Source: Aptenodytes patagonicus (taxonomy: Eukaryota; Chordata; Aves; Sphenisciformes; Spheniscidae). Taken from it: 64,000 nucleotides of DNA. A model generated the notes under the pieces. The model was not told where the DNA came from and ran no database searches. It was given only the letters and a program-made list of their open reading frames with translations. Shown here piece by piece: positions 10,905 through 22,781 of the stretch. Position 1 is the first letter of the stretch. The number at the start of each line of letters is the position of its first letter. The position numbers and the translations under genes were made by a program. The stretch is taken from NCBI RefSeq assembly GCF_965638725.1, contig NC_134950.1:8618101-8682100 (forward strand). Reading direction: 5' to 3'.

Positions 10905-13900
10905 CAACACAGGGTGCTATGTGTGACTTCTGCCACGCTGCCTTCAGAACAGCAGAAGTCCGCTTCTGGTCCAGCAGTATGGAGCAACATTTCATTGCAC
11001 TATTATCAGAACAGTTAGGAAATCAAGGAGCTCCGGCCAGTGTCCCCATTTCTTTGCTGCCATTTCAGGTATACCCACCCCTGCCCTGCTGTACCCCTGA
11101 GGGCACCCACAGCCCTTACTGGCCCTGACCTGCCTATCCCGGTGCTTCCCCCACCCTGCCCATGGCCCAGGGCCCCATTTCACCTACTATGTTCCACCAT
11201 AAAGTCAGTGAGGAGCAACTTTGGCCGAGACCTTTTTTTATTCTTTTAGCACAAAAATGTCTCCAATATTTAGTCTTGTCTCCTAGGAAAACAGGACTTA
11301 CATGGCTGCATTCATGTCTGCCTTCCCTTTTCCCTTTCTCCGCTTACTTCCAAAACTTCTGCCTTACTTTAAGCTTGACAGAGAGACAGAGGTCTCATCA
11401 CAGTATCCCAACCTGTTTTGTTAAAATGCTCAACTGGGCAGGGAAGAGCGACTGCGTTGACCTCTCCATGATAGAAAGGCTCAGTGCTTACTCTCGTTCA
11501 GACACCAGCACATCACAAGGCAGAGAGATGCAGGAAAGGAGATTTCATTACTTCTGCTCCTCACAAAATTTGGTGTTTAATCTTGTCACGAAGCATGTCT
11601 TTAGCATTGTGAACATTATACAGACCATAAATTGGAAACCAAACTGGATAGGAGATTTTATCTTGCCAGTCAGTGACTCACAAAGACTTGGAGGGGGAAG
11701 AGAGGATTTCATAATCAGCTGAGCATGAGCTCATGGTGTGCTGTTGATGCTGAAAAGACTAATGCAGTCTTTGCAAAGCACATGCACATGGAAATACTGA
11801 GTAGGAGTAGAGAGGTGACATTATCTCTGCATTTGGCACGGGTACGTTGTTATTAAAATAACTTATTGTTCAGAAAAGCCATCCAAAAACTGGAAGAGTT
11901 CAGGAAAGATCTGGGAGAATGATCAAACACCTGGGGAAAAAAGATATTATGGTGAGAGACCCAGACATCAGTGTGTTTATCTTGCCATTTATTTTTTCTT
12001 GTGGGCGATTGGATTAGTCTATAAAAGAACTGCTTTAAATGTCAGATATTGCAATCATGAGGTGACAGTCAACGGAATAAAACTTCATCTTAGTTTTTAC
12101 CCTTTTTATAGCAGGAAGACATATTTAAAGTGACTGCTGGTGCTTGTATTTAATGGTGCCTGCATGGTCTCAGCCTAGCAAACATGCAGCAGCACCTCTG
12201 CTCCACTCTGTCCATCTGTGTAGGTGGCTTGGTCACAGCCTGGCTCTGCTCTGTCATCATCTGTCCTTTTCCTCCCACTTCCTTTCTCCAGTTTGACACC
12301 CTGTCTGGCATCAGTTACTACGTCCTCCTCTTCAGTTTCTCTGCCCTTCTTTTTCTTTCATCCCAGAAACTCCCTCCCCTCCAGAAATTCCTCCTGTAAA
12401 TTGTGAAGATTTACACTATCTCACCAAACACTTCTCTTTTCCTTTTAAAGCCCTAAATTTTCCAGATGCTGGGAAAAATCCTGAGGTGGCTGAGTGAGCA
12501 TGTGGCCTTCTGTGGGAAAAGAAAGTAGCTAACAGCCATTGCCATGGACACCAAACAAAATAGTAACCCTCCCCATGGGTTTGAGACACCAACCCCAGTC
12601 TTTCCCAGTTTTGAAAGACACTGAAGCTGGACATTTTTTACTCAATTGCTCTCTGGTTCTTTGCAGAATGCCTTTAACTCCGGTTTCTCCCGGAGAGATG
12701 GCTGTTTGCTGACAGGTATTGCAACCGCAGCACTGTATTTCACTGCATGCTGGAGAGGTGACATGAAGCTATAAACCAGAAGTAAAGTTCCCTACTAGCA
12801 ATATTGTAAGGGTGAAGTATGGTTAAGATGAGGATGCTAAGGAGTGAGACCTGCTAAGGCCAGGTGGGTAACGAAATTTGCATTTATACAGGTAGTTCCA
12901 ACATTAGTGAGAGAGTCCCAAATCCACGCAAAGAAAGAGAAGAAAGAGCAAACGCTGACTGTTGATGGAGGTTGAAGGAAATCCTGGGAGGCAGGTGAAG
13001 TTACTGCTTACCAGAGTGGTACCTCCTGATGCTCTGCATGGCTAGAAGGGAGCAGCTACCCATTCTGGATGAAGGCAGCTTTGCTGTGCCACGTTACAGC
13101 CCAGTTAAACTGCTTTCTGTGTATCCATTTGATATTTCTTGGGGGCATACTCAACATTTGCTGTGCTGTGAATATTATTTTGCAATGTATGTTAGACCTC
13201 TTGAGATTTAATCATGCTTTTGCCTCGGAACAGTGCTGTGCAATGTGTTGCTTACTTCTGCCTTACATATTGCAGCCATATGTCTTGGAATTGTGTTTTG
13301 GTTTTAGGGGGGGGGAATCTGTAGATTGGAACACATCAGTAAATATTTTACTGAAGTTTTTTTTAAAGCCTTGATGAGAAGACTGCTGAATAGAAAATGT
13401 GCTAATACCTGCTCCGATTTTACACTGATTTCCTGGATTATTTCCCTGTGAGACTGAAATTCAACATATACTTTATGGTGGATTAACAGAGCATTCAACT
13501 CACAAACATAACTCAGTGGTAAGTTTTTCATGGGCTGCCATTTTTGAGAGCTGACCTCAGGGTGGGTAAGGCAATGGGACAGAAGGAATGTCCTGCCAAG
13601 ACAACGACTGTGTTGGAGTCACCATTTGAGCACTCAGCAGCAGGATGTTTATCGCGGTCATAATGATATTGGGGAGTACTGTAAGAGGAAAGGAGAGACT
13701 AACAAGCAAATCACTGCAAAACATGCAGTCTAGCAAGGACAGCTTTGTAGTCAGATTGCCAATATGAATGTGTAGAGAGAATCTGCAATTTGGACTGAAG
13801 GAAAACCGAAGTCCAAAACTCACATCTGTCCAACCTGGTGTAGTCCAGCAGTGAGAATGAAAAAAAAAAAGCATCACATCTGCCAGCAGGCAGTATCAAT

Positions 13901-14760
13901 CACTTTGTAAAACTAATGTGATATTTTCCCGTCTCCTTTGTGGTCCTGTGAAAACTGGAGTGTCCTCAGGGGCTGAAGGATGGTTGTTGATTAAGAGATC
14001 AGCACTGAGTGTCCAACCCTGCCTGTAAAATGCTTGCAAAGCATTTGTTTATGGGAGGAGTCACTTGTTGATACTTGGCCACAGGGTCTATGCTGGCATC
14101 GCATGGACAGGTTCCTGGAAGGCTGTCACCATTCTGGTCTCTGTCCTCAATTGACTTGAAGGCCACAGTCAAATCCTGGATCTTTATGCAATGCTGGATA
14201 GTATCCAAGCTATAAAACCACTCTGCCTCTAGCGTATCGTGATCCTCCACTGGATACCAAGGCTGCCTATGCCTTTTCCTCTCCCTAGCAGTTGAATTAG
14301 TCGAGGACATCAGTTTGAATTCAGCTGGAAAGGTGACAAGTGTGGCACAGGCATAGCTGGAAAAATTGCACACAGTTCCAGAAAGGCCTGCGTACTCTTA
14401 GTACAAGCTTCACAAATTTAAACTTTGCTTAAATACTGGCATACAGGCAGAAAGGGATTCAGTCACTGTCAGGCTACAGTGGTTATTTACATACAAATAG
14501 AGAGACAACTGGTAAGGGTGCTGTGTAAAACAGCATGGAAGACAGGCATTCTAAAGAACGTTATTAGAGTATCACTGTCAACTGTTATTTGTCTTCATTT
14601 ATGCATCAATCAGTATGATTTATTATAGAAATGACCATGACATCAGTATCATCAGTATTTTGCCAGTACCATTGTCTCAGGAACCAGCAGTAACAACACC
14701 TTCTCAACTCTAGATTTTCAGTATATATAAAGCGTACTATGATCCTTTAGAATTATATTC
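10905..14760. other. Unassigned intergenic stretch
   Basis: No established gene is recognised between the dispersed repeat and the CR1 element. Two relatively long open frames (plus strand to 11,722, minus strand 13,999-14,373) are treated separately because nothing supports them beyond their length. A G-run occurs near 13,308-13,316 and an A-run near 13,860-13,870. Confidence 0.45.
13999..14373 (-). other. Unrecognised open frame, 124 codons
   Basis: This is the longest clean minus-strand frame in the AT-rich part of this region. At its left end (in coding direction) it follows a TTTTTCCAG acceptor-like sequence. An in-frame ATG lies about 20 codons in, and the frame ends at a TGA. The translation is not low-complexity and matches no family I can name. 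There is no neighbouring exon with matching phase that I can point to. It may be chance, or a decayed exon or pseudogene. Confidence 0.2.
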
Positions 14761-15905
14761 AGCAAGGCCTTTGACACCGTCTCCCACAGCATTCTCCTAG
14801 AGAAGCTGGCGGCTCACGGCTTAGACAGGTGGACTCTGCGCTGGGTCAAAAACTGGCTGGACGGCCGGGCCCAGAGAGTTGTGGTGAATGGAGTTCAATC
14901 CAGTTGGTGGCCGGTCATGAGCGGTGTTCCCCAGGGCTCAGTACTGGGGCCGGTCTTGTTCAATATCTTTATCAATGATCTGGATGAGGGGATTGAGTGC
15001 ACCCTCAGTAAGTTTGCAGACGACACCAAGTTGGGTGGGAGTGTTGATCTGCTCGAGGGTAGGAAGGCTCTGCAGAGGGACCTGGACAGGCTGGATCGAT
15101 GAGCCGAGGCCAATTGTATGAGGTTCAACAAGGCCAAGTACCGGGTCCTGCACTTGGGCCACAACAACCCCATGCAGCGCTACAGGCTTGGGGAAGAGTG
15201 GCTGGAAAGCTGCCTGGCGGAAAAGGACCTGGGGGTGTTGGTCGACAGCCGGCTGAACATGAGCCGGCAGTGTGCCCAGGCGGCCAAGAAGGCCAATGGC
15301 ATCCTGGCCTGTATCAGAAATAGTGTGGCCAGCAGGAGGAGGGAAGGGATCGTCCCCCTGTACTCGGCCCTGGTGAGGCCGCACCTCGAATACTGTGTTC
15401 AGTTTTGGGCCCCTCACCACAAGAAGGACGTTGAGGTGTTAGAGCGTGTCCAGAGAAGGGCAACGAGGCTGGTGAGGGGTCTGGAGAACAAGTCTTCTGA
15501 GGAGCGGCTGAGGGAACTGGGGTCGTTTAGCCTGGAGAAGAGGAGGCTGAGGGGAGACCTCATCGCTCTCTACAACTCCCTGAAAGGAGGTTGTAGCGAG
15601 GTGGGGGTCGGTCTCTTCTCCCAAGTAACAAGCGATAGGACGAGAGGAAATGACCTCAAGTTGCACCAGGGGAGGTTTAGATTGGATGTGAGGAAAAATT
15701 TCTTTACTGAGAGAGTGGTGAAACATTGGAACAGGCTGCCCAGGGAAGTGGTTGAGTCCCCATCCCTGGAGGTATTTAAAAGACGAGTAGATGAGGCACT
15801 TAGGGACATGGTTTAGTGGGCATGGTGGTGTTGGGTTGATGGTTGGACTCGATGATCTTAGAGGTCTTTTCCAACCTCAATGATTCTATGATTCTATGAT
15901 TCTAT
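14761..15905 (+). mobile_element. CR1 LINE, 5'-truncated, ORF2 3' half with one nonsense codon
   Basis: One continuous frame runs 14,761-15,816 (352 codons including stop), interrupted by a single internal TGA at 15,100-15,102 where the context (LDRLDR then AEAN) expects Trp. It covers the C-terminal part of the reverse transcriptase, with the catalytic FADD at 15,013-15,024 preceded by [10 protein letters not shown], followed by the CR1 C-terminal region. A 3' UTR follows, ending in three ATTCTATG-type units at about 15,880-15,905. The 5' part of ORF2, including the endonuclease, is missing, as is usual for CR1. No target-site duplication is seen, which is also usual. This is the best-preserved CR1 copy here and therefore probably among the youngest. 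Confidence 0.95.
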
Positions 15906-18230
15906 ATGTTGGCCAAAAGCCTTGACTGCACATCAGTACAAGACCCTCCACCATTGGTCCATGCAGATCACATCAGGACTGTCACAGAAACCATCCAGGG
16001 TCTCAAGTACACTGATCAGCAGTACATCACCGCCTCCAGAGGAACATTAATTTTCATTTTGGGACTCGTAATGTATCAAGGAAATTCCCTATCAAAGATT
16101 CAGATTTTATGTGTCTAGTTAGAGCACCTAGGTGGTACCCTAAAGCTGTGTGTATCTAGGTGGCCCGTTCAGCTTTCAGCCACCAAGGTGCTGCTATGTA
16201 GGTGGTCTGTCCAGCATTAACTGCGGTGACATGGAAGACAAGGAATGTGGGCAATCGAGTCTTCACCATGTCTTATGGATTCTTCCTAGGTTGGCCACAT
16301 TGTGCTGCATTTGGACATGCCCTTTGATACCCTTTAGAACTGAGAGTGATCAATCTCCCCATACTGTCCTACCTGGTTTAGTCCCTGTCCTTTCCCTCTC
16401 AGTCTGGGTGTCCTAAGACGCTGCGTGTATATTTGTGCTGGAAGCTTGATGACCTGCTAGCCTAGGCACCATGAACACATGCCGTTCATACAGCACTTCC
16501 CCTGCCACCTCAAGCCCCGTTCCCACTCATCCTCCATTCAGACCAGTGATCGGTGCATTAATGTTTCTGTTCTCTGCAAATAAGATGCTGCTAGAGCACA
16601 ACTGGCCAACAGCTGGCTCTGTCCTGGCTGCTTCTAGTCACTGCAGACACTGCAGAGTGCTAATTCACGAACTTTTGTAATCCTTAATAAAATTAAGGCA
16701 GCCAGCTTTTAACATAGATGTGTTTGTTGCTTTTCTTAGTGTTCCTACCTTCTTGTTCAGTAACAGTCAGATCCTCTTGTGAGGAAGTTTACAAAGAACT
16801 CTAATGAGGACCCGCCATTTCTATTAGGGACCTTGACTAAATTCTGCTTTGACTGATGGATTTGAGTATTAGTCTCTTCCTTTTGTTTTCTTTCTCTGAT
16901 AAAATAGTTTTTAAAGGAGCAGTATTTTTGGATGCAAGGTGGGGGAGTTGCAGATTCTAATGGAAGCACTTCTCTTCTTTTCCCCATGTATGATTTTCCA
17001 CTGCTGTTATACATCAATGTGACATTGTACAAAATTCTTCTCAGGCATATTCCCATGTCTACCTCAAGTTGTATACCATCCACATTTCCTTCTGACACCA
17101 TATAATCAAAGAGCAAGGAGGTGCAACACAGACTGGTCATGGCTTTGCACAGAGAAGTATCATTGTGCATCACAGGTTTGCTTGATTTAGATCCTTTCTA
17201 AACACTTCTTGTCTATCTGGACTGTGTGTGTAGTATAATACAGAGGTAGCTGACATAGCATTACTGCAAGTAAACTCTTGTTGAGATCCAAGCAGTGTGG
17301 ATGTATCAGCAAGCTCAGAGCTAATTCTAAGTTTTACAGGTCTGTGCACTGTACTCCACCATGCAAAACAGAAATGCCCTTTGTTGCCCATATTGCAGGA
17401 GCAATTAAGCTAAAATAATGAATTTGGGGAAAAAAAAATCAAGCCTGAAACTAAGAAAGTCTCTGATAGGGTGGAGTGGGATTTCCATCTGATAGCGTTA
17501 AAAATGAATTTGTTCCTCTTTTAAAGCAAATTAATCTTTGTTCATACAGCTGACCCAATAAGGTTATTAAAATCGTGTATGATGTGTCAGTTCTGTAAAC
17601 TGCAATGAAATGCCAACTTTATGCAGGATCAGCCTTCTCTTAAGATTGAAATAAAATGTCTGCATTTGTGAGATTTTTTTTTTAATTACCAGGGTACCTC
17701 AAACGTTGCTAAGTGGTTCTGCTGCATAAAGGAATGCACTTAGCTTAAAATGTTATCATTCACAAAGGTGAATTAAAATGAGTTTAGTTTTCCCTGCAGC
17801 AAGACTGCAGGACGGGAGAGTTTCATAGACCTTCAGTTTGACCTACTGCGGCTGGGTGGCTGCTCTGAGGTTCTCATGACCAGCCTTTCCCCTGCTAGTT
17901 TTTTGAATGTTTCAATTAATTTTCAGATATCTCAGAATATTTTTTACTTGTTGAATACTATATAAACAGCATTAGCAATGAGCTGTGATATGGGACAAAT
18001 GGCCTGATTTGATGGTCACTGAAGCTGGTGGAAAAGCTAAAGGCTGTGAGCTTTCCAGGAGGTTCAAAGAGAGTTACAGAAGTGTCAAATTACTCTCAGT
18101 TGCATTCAATCAATAAGCACTCTACTCCCTCCACCGTGGCCACTCAATTCACTCTACCAGGCAAAATACACTTTCTGAAAATTGTGTGTTTAGCATAATA
18201 GTGCACTGCATTGAGTTGCAGTGGGTTGCT
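15906..18230. other. Unassigned intergenic stretch
   Basis: No gene was recognised. Two adjoining minus-strand frames at 16,757-17,173 and 17,170-17,391 are open for 138 and 73 codons in different phases. Neither resembles a known family. Confidence 0.45.
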
Positions 18231-18461
18231 GAGATGGCAGACTTATGGTCTAACAGGTGCTAAAAGCTCATCTGCACACCCACAAAGGAGCACAGAGAGA
18301 CAACAGCAGGAGGGGGGAGCCCAAATAATACCCTGCCCCAGCTGCTCCCAGGCCCATCCCAGGAGCCATCAACCCATCAAAGGCCCTTCTGCACCAGCCA
18401 AGAGGAGCACAGGGGCACAAAGGCGGGTGGGAACCCAAATTAAGGACTCAGAGGGACACCC
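18231..18461 (+). repeat. Unidentified dispersed repeat, copy 2
   Basis: This copy is homologous and in the same orientation to 10,648-10,904 (see that entry). It lacks about 20 bases near the 5' side (AGGTGCAGCAAGCCC region) and has two small indels around the AGAGACAACAGCAGGAG segment. Confidence 0.85.
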
Positions 18462-21400
18462 TGATGGGGTCCTTCCCAGGGCTGTCCCAGAGGAGCCTCA
18501 GCCCCAGTGTCCAGACATGAAACCCACCCAGAAGAGTCAATACCAGTGCACCTTGGGGACTGAGGGGGGTTGCTGCCTGGGGGCATGAGACACATTATGG
18601 CCAGGGGTGTCTCTAAGGGCGATGCTATAGGGAGTGGGCTGCTGAGGACCAGGGGAGTCCCAGCCAGCTGTATGTGTGTGTGTGATGGTCTGTACCAGCA
18701 ACTGGAGTAGAGCTGTGGCTTTGCGGGCTCATATGTCCAGGTGCCAGCAACTGGGGAGATTGGGATCTAGGGGCAGCTACTGGGCAGGCTGCGTGTCTGA
18801 GCCCAGCTGCTGGAGGGATCCAGCTTGTACAGATGTGTATATATCTATATATTCTCACTAGTGGACCTCCATCCTGTTCAGCCAGAGAGGTGAGAAGGAT
18901 GAGGCCATTGGTGCTGTCTGTGTGAGTGCTCTGTATGTCTGTCTTTGTTATCTGTGTTGCCAGCTGTGTATGTATGTATATATATGGTGTATACATGTGC
19001 TCTGTGTGTGTGTGCCTACCAGGTACAAACGCTCAGACTTGACGCTGGTGGGGCCTGGGACACGGAGCTGCCCCAGCCTTACATCTCTTGGACTGCCAGA
19101 CCCAGCACAATATGTTTTCCACTGGCAAGATGCTTTCTCCTTTATTTGTAGTGTTGTCGAAAGTAGAGTAAGCCTGGGAGAAGAGTAGAAAGATATGTGG
19201 TATTTAGTGTTGTAATTTCTCATTTCCTTCCTTTTGTGGGTTGAACTTGTAATGTATGCAACAGGCATAAACCTACTGCACAGCAAGCTTGTTGGTGTAT
19301 TCATTTCCTAGAATTTGAAATCCGACGGTTGAGATGGGGCTTGGGGTGGGGTGGGCAGTTTGAGGAGCAACAGGTAACAAAAAAAGTTGTATATAAACCT
19401 TTATGTATATATATAAACTATAGGCTAGCACCTACCTATAAAATGTTCACTAATGCACAAAGTTTATGCATCAAAAGCTTGTGGAACAGTGAGTTTCAGA
19501 TATGAATGGTAGCGATTAAAAAACACCTTTAAGTCTAACTATGACATAGACACAATATATTTTAACTATATAGACAAACATGAAAGGTCGATGTCCTTCA
19601 AAAAAGCAGCCCAAGCTCAGAATTACCTGCTTCTTATTGAGAAGAATATGAAAAGAAACCAAAAATACTTCCAATAACTGTGCTGTAAATCAATGTATGT
19701 ACAGAAATTCTTCAGTAGGTGACCTAGTTTTAAAGACCATTGGGAATTTATGTCCATTGGCTGTAGGGAGACAGGGTGGCCTGGGAAATCCTACTGTGAT
19801 GAAGCCCATGCATCCATGGAAATAGTGTTGGACTAAATTTCCTCATTGGCATAATTCCACTAAATTAAAAGAAGTGATGTGAAGAATGAACACGGCCCTG
19901 TGTTTTCACGTTTGAGCAAAAGGACGTTAAAATGTTCTTTTTAGTTTAGCTCCCAAACAGAAGCTCTTTCGTAACATCCTAATTGCTTAGTTCCTATTTT
20001 TGTTTCCTTTTCTGTGAGGTGAGAATTTTACATTCCTTTGTTATCAGTGGAAGTATTTTTCCTTCTCCAGGGAAAAAAAACTATCATTAAATCAAATCAA
20101 TCATATTTTACTAGATTTATGCTTTCTTTTTGTCAGTGATACATAGATACCTCAGGAGAGATACCTACTAGTATATTTTATCTATTTGTCTGGAGATGAA
20201 GTTTTGCTCCCTAAGGTTGTATAATTCTTCAGTGTCAAGCAGCTGATTTATATTACTTTTGTGTGTAATAGTTCTACAGCCAAATCATTTTGATTGCCAG
20301 GACCTCTTATTCAGGCTCCATTTCTCTTACGTGGATTTGACTTTATTTTTATATACTTTAAGGTATGATGAATTGATACCTTACACAGTATGAAACATCT
20401 AGAGTGGAACAATGAATATGTTTACAAATGGCTTTATTCCTTTCTCCGAAAGGAGAAAGGAATTTATCTTAACATTGCATGATATATATTTGCAATACTG
20501 TTTTTGACTGTGAAACTTAAAACAGCTCTGAACTCTCACCAAATGCATCTCCTGTATAATAGTGCTTTTGCAAAATGTCTTGTTACTATACACGGATTTT
20601 TTGGCAGCGGGATCGTTTTCCTACATCAAAGCCCGTCAGGCTCACAAGTATTTCCACAAATGGAGTGATCTGGATACACCACTTTGAAGTTTTCTGAGTG
20701 AGGTAGAAAAGTAAAGCTGAAACAAAAATCTGTGTCGCTTTTCTTTACGAGAAAAGGTCCTGTCTTTGTCCTCCGTATCATAATAGGAGCGAAACATTAT
20801 TTATAGTGTATCTTCTCTTTTGCAACAGCCTGCAAGAGCGTTCACTGGGCTAATCTTAATCTTCGGTTTGCTCTTCAAAAGGAATGCTTCTGATGTGAGG
20901 CTACTTTCCAGGAAGCATGAGCTCATTCTGCCTCTGTGCCGCTGATTGCACGGGCCGTTTTCAAAAGGAAACGGGGGACTTGGTAGACCTGCCTTTCCGA
21001 AGACCCGGGGCTGGTCTCTTCCAGGAAGCTGCAGAAGGAGCACCCTCCAACTTAACATCTCAGAGGCTCTCCTGCTGCTGATGAGAAACTTTTTTGCATA
21101 CATGTGTTAACAGTGAAATGGATTTTCCAGGTTTGGAAGTTTTTACACATATTTATCTCAATATATTTGTCAGCTGAGGAATAACTAAGCTTTGGATTCA
21201 TTTCTATACTGCTCTTCAGGAAGTTTTGTATTTTTGTGAATGTTGTTATCATTACCTGTAGGGAGAAAAGACTAGACTGCTCTTCACAAATGACTGAAAT
21301 GTGTGAACAAATAAAACTATCTTTGTAGACACTTGTGTTTGGTAGGTGCAATAGAATAAAACGTTTCCTGGGCTTCAGCTATTTTAATAGTTAGCACTAT

Positions 21401-22690
21401 ATTTTGGTACATACTAATGTAAATATTTAGAATGTAAACATGGACAGGGGATTGCTGGCTACCAATTGAGGGCATCATTGGCTTTAAAGATTAATTTGAT
21501 TTTTGGAGGGAAAGGTAATTAAAACTGACTGTTTTGGACAGTGATTTTTTCGACATGGGCTTTTGAGTGTTTTGAAATTCAATGGGGGTTGTTGCCTTAA
21601 GCTTTTATTTGAATTCTTGACATAAAATGTTGCCGCCTTCACCTCAGATTCACTTTTAGTGAGATTTCTTAAAGCTGCTGGCCTTTTCTCATGTTATAGT
21701 TTAAAGGTTCTGTATTGATGCTCATTTTGTGGATCACACATACAATACTACTGCTTCATTGTACAGTGGTGGTTGAGATGCTTTGTTTTGGCTTGCTTAT
21801 ATTGTTACTATAGCTTCTCATGCTATTAATAGCCCAGAAATGGAATTGAATATTAAATGAAAGCAGAACACTGTGCAGCATTGTCTACAACATGATGTTT
21901 CCATGCTTTCTCCAGCATTGACTGAATTATGATCTTCAGGAACCCTCATCATTAACGCATGAGACAAAAATTTTCATGATCAAGGGTAGCAAAAAAATCC
22001 ATAGGACTGCCTGTTCTATGACTGTTTACAGAAGCTTGATATTATCATTGCTTAAAATAGTTTGTCAGCAAATTACAACTGCTTATTAACTGTTCTTCAA
22101 AAGAGGGAAAGTCATTGCCTCCCCAGCAATATATTTGCATATGTATATTTCTCACTTTCTGTTATAAGTATGTGTATATACTCTATTTCACCTTAAATTT
22201 TACTTCTGCGGAGGGTGGCAGATAAACAGGAGTCCTGCAGAGACATACCTTGCGAATTTATGAGACAATTCAAATCAGTAACGGAAGGACTGTGATTTGT
22301 TCTGCCACTTTGATCAGTATGTGTCAACACTTTCTAATGAAAACACTACCCGTATGTAAACTACTATTCTTAAAAGTTATTCTTTTTTAGTGGTTGCTAC
22401 TTTATATTGTCCTAACTGAGAAAATCACTTGCAATACAACTCTGTTATGGGATTCAGTTGCTGGAAAGTTTCACTCTCAGACTATTAAAGAGTTGTAGTA
22501 GGTATAATTGATGCTGAGGTATACTTCTGCATCCCTTTTCAAACAAATTTGCTTTAGAATCAATAACTTTTGTCTGAGTGAGACTGTATTATAACTAATG
22601 ATATGATATATATTGATGATACTATCTTATCCTAATTTTCAAACAAGACAAAATAAAACATATTTCTGTTTCTTTTAAACTCTTTTACAG
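18462..22690. other. Sequence upstream of the TMEM71 start-codon exon
   Basis: No coding exon was recognised. It contains TG/TA-rich simple sequence around 18,670-18,690 and 18,960-19,015, and a perfect hairpin at 20,436-20,463. A noncoding first exon of TMEM71 may lie here or at the CpG island near 6 kb. I cannot place it. Confidence 0.45.
20436..20463 (+). other. Perfect 12-bp hairpin with GAAA tetraloop
   Basis: Left arm ATTCCTTTCTCC (20,436-20,447), loop GAAA (20,448-20,451), right arm GGAGAAAGGAAT (20,452-20,463), with all 12 pairs Watson-Crick. On the plus strand the loop is a GNRA tetraloop. It lies about 2.2 kb upstream of the TMEM71 start-codon exon, in the sense direction. The function is unknown. 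Confidence 0.8.
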
Positions 22691-22781
22691 ATAATCTATA
22701 TTACCTCTTATCCCAGGGTGTATGAAACAGTCCTTTTCAAGATGTATGGAATATCACATGTTGCGTCGACACCAGGAGCAA
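22691..22781 (+). CDS. TMEM71: TMEM71 start-codon exon (coding 22,742-22,781)
   Basis: The acceptor is CTCTTTTACAG at 22,690, followed by 51 nt of 5' UTR, then ATG at 22,742 and only 40 coding bases. The donor is GTAAAT, directly after GCA A. The encoded [13 protein letters not shown] aligns with the human N-terminus. An alternative acceptor (TCTTATCCCAG, ending 22,716) would shorten the UTR without changing the protein. Confidence 0.88.

Noticed and set aside
14938-15420. Minus-strand frame of 160 codons
   Set aside because: It is antisense to the CR1 reverse-transcriptase region.
18670-19015. TG-rich stretches as possible Z-DNA or promoter elements
   Set aside because: They are ordinary imperfect dinucleotide repeats with no gene start nearby.
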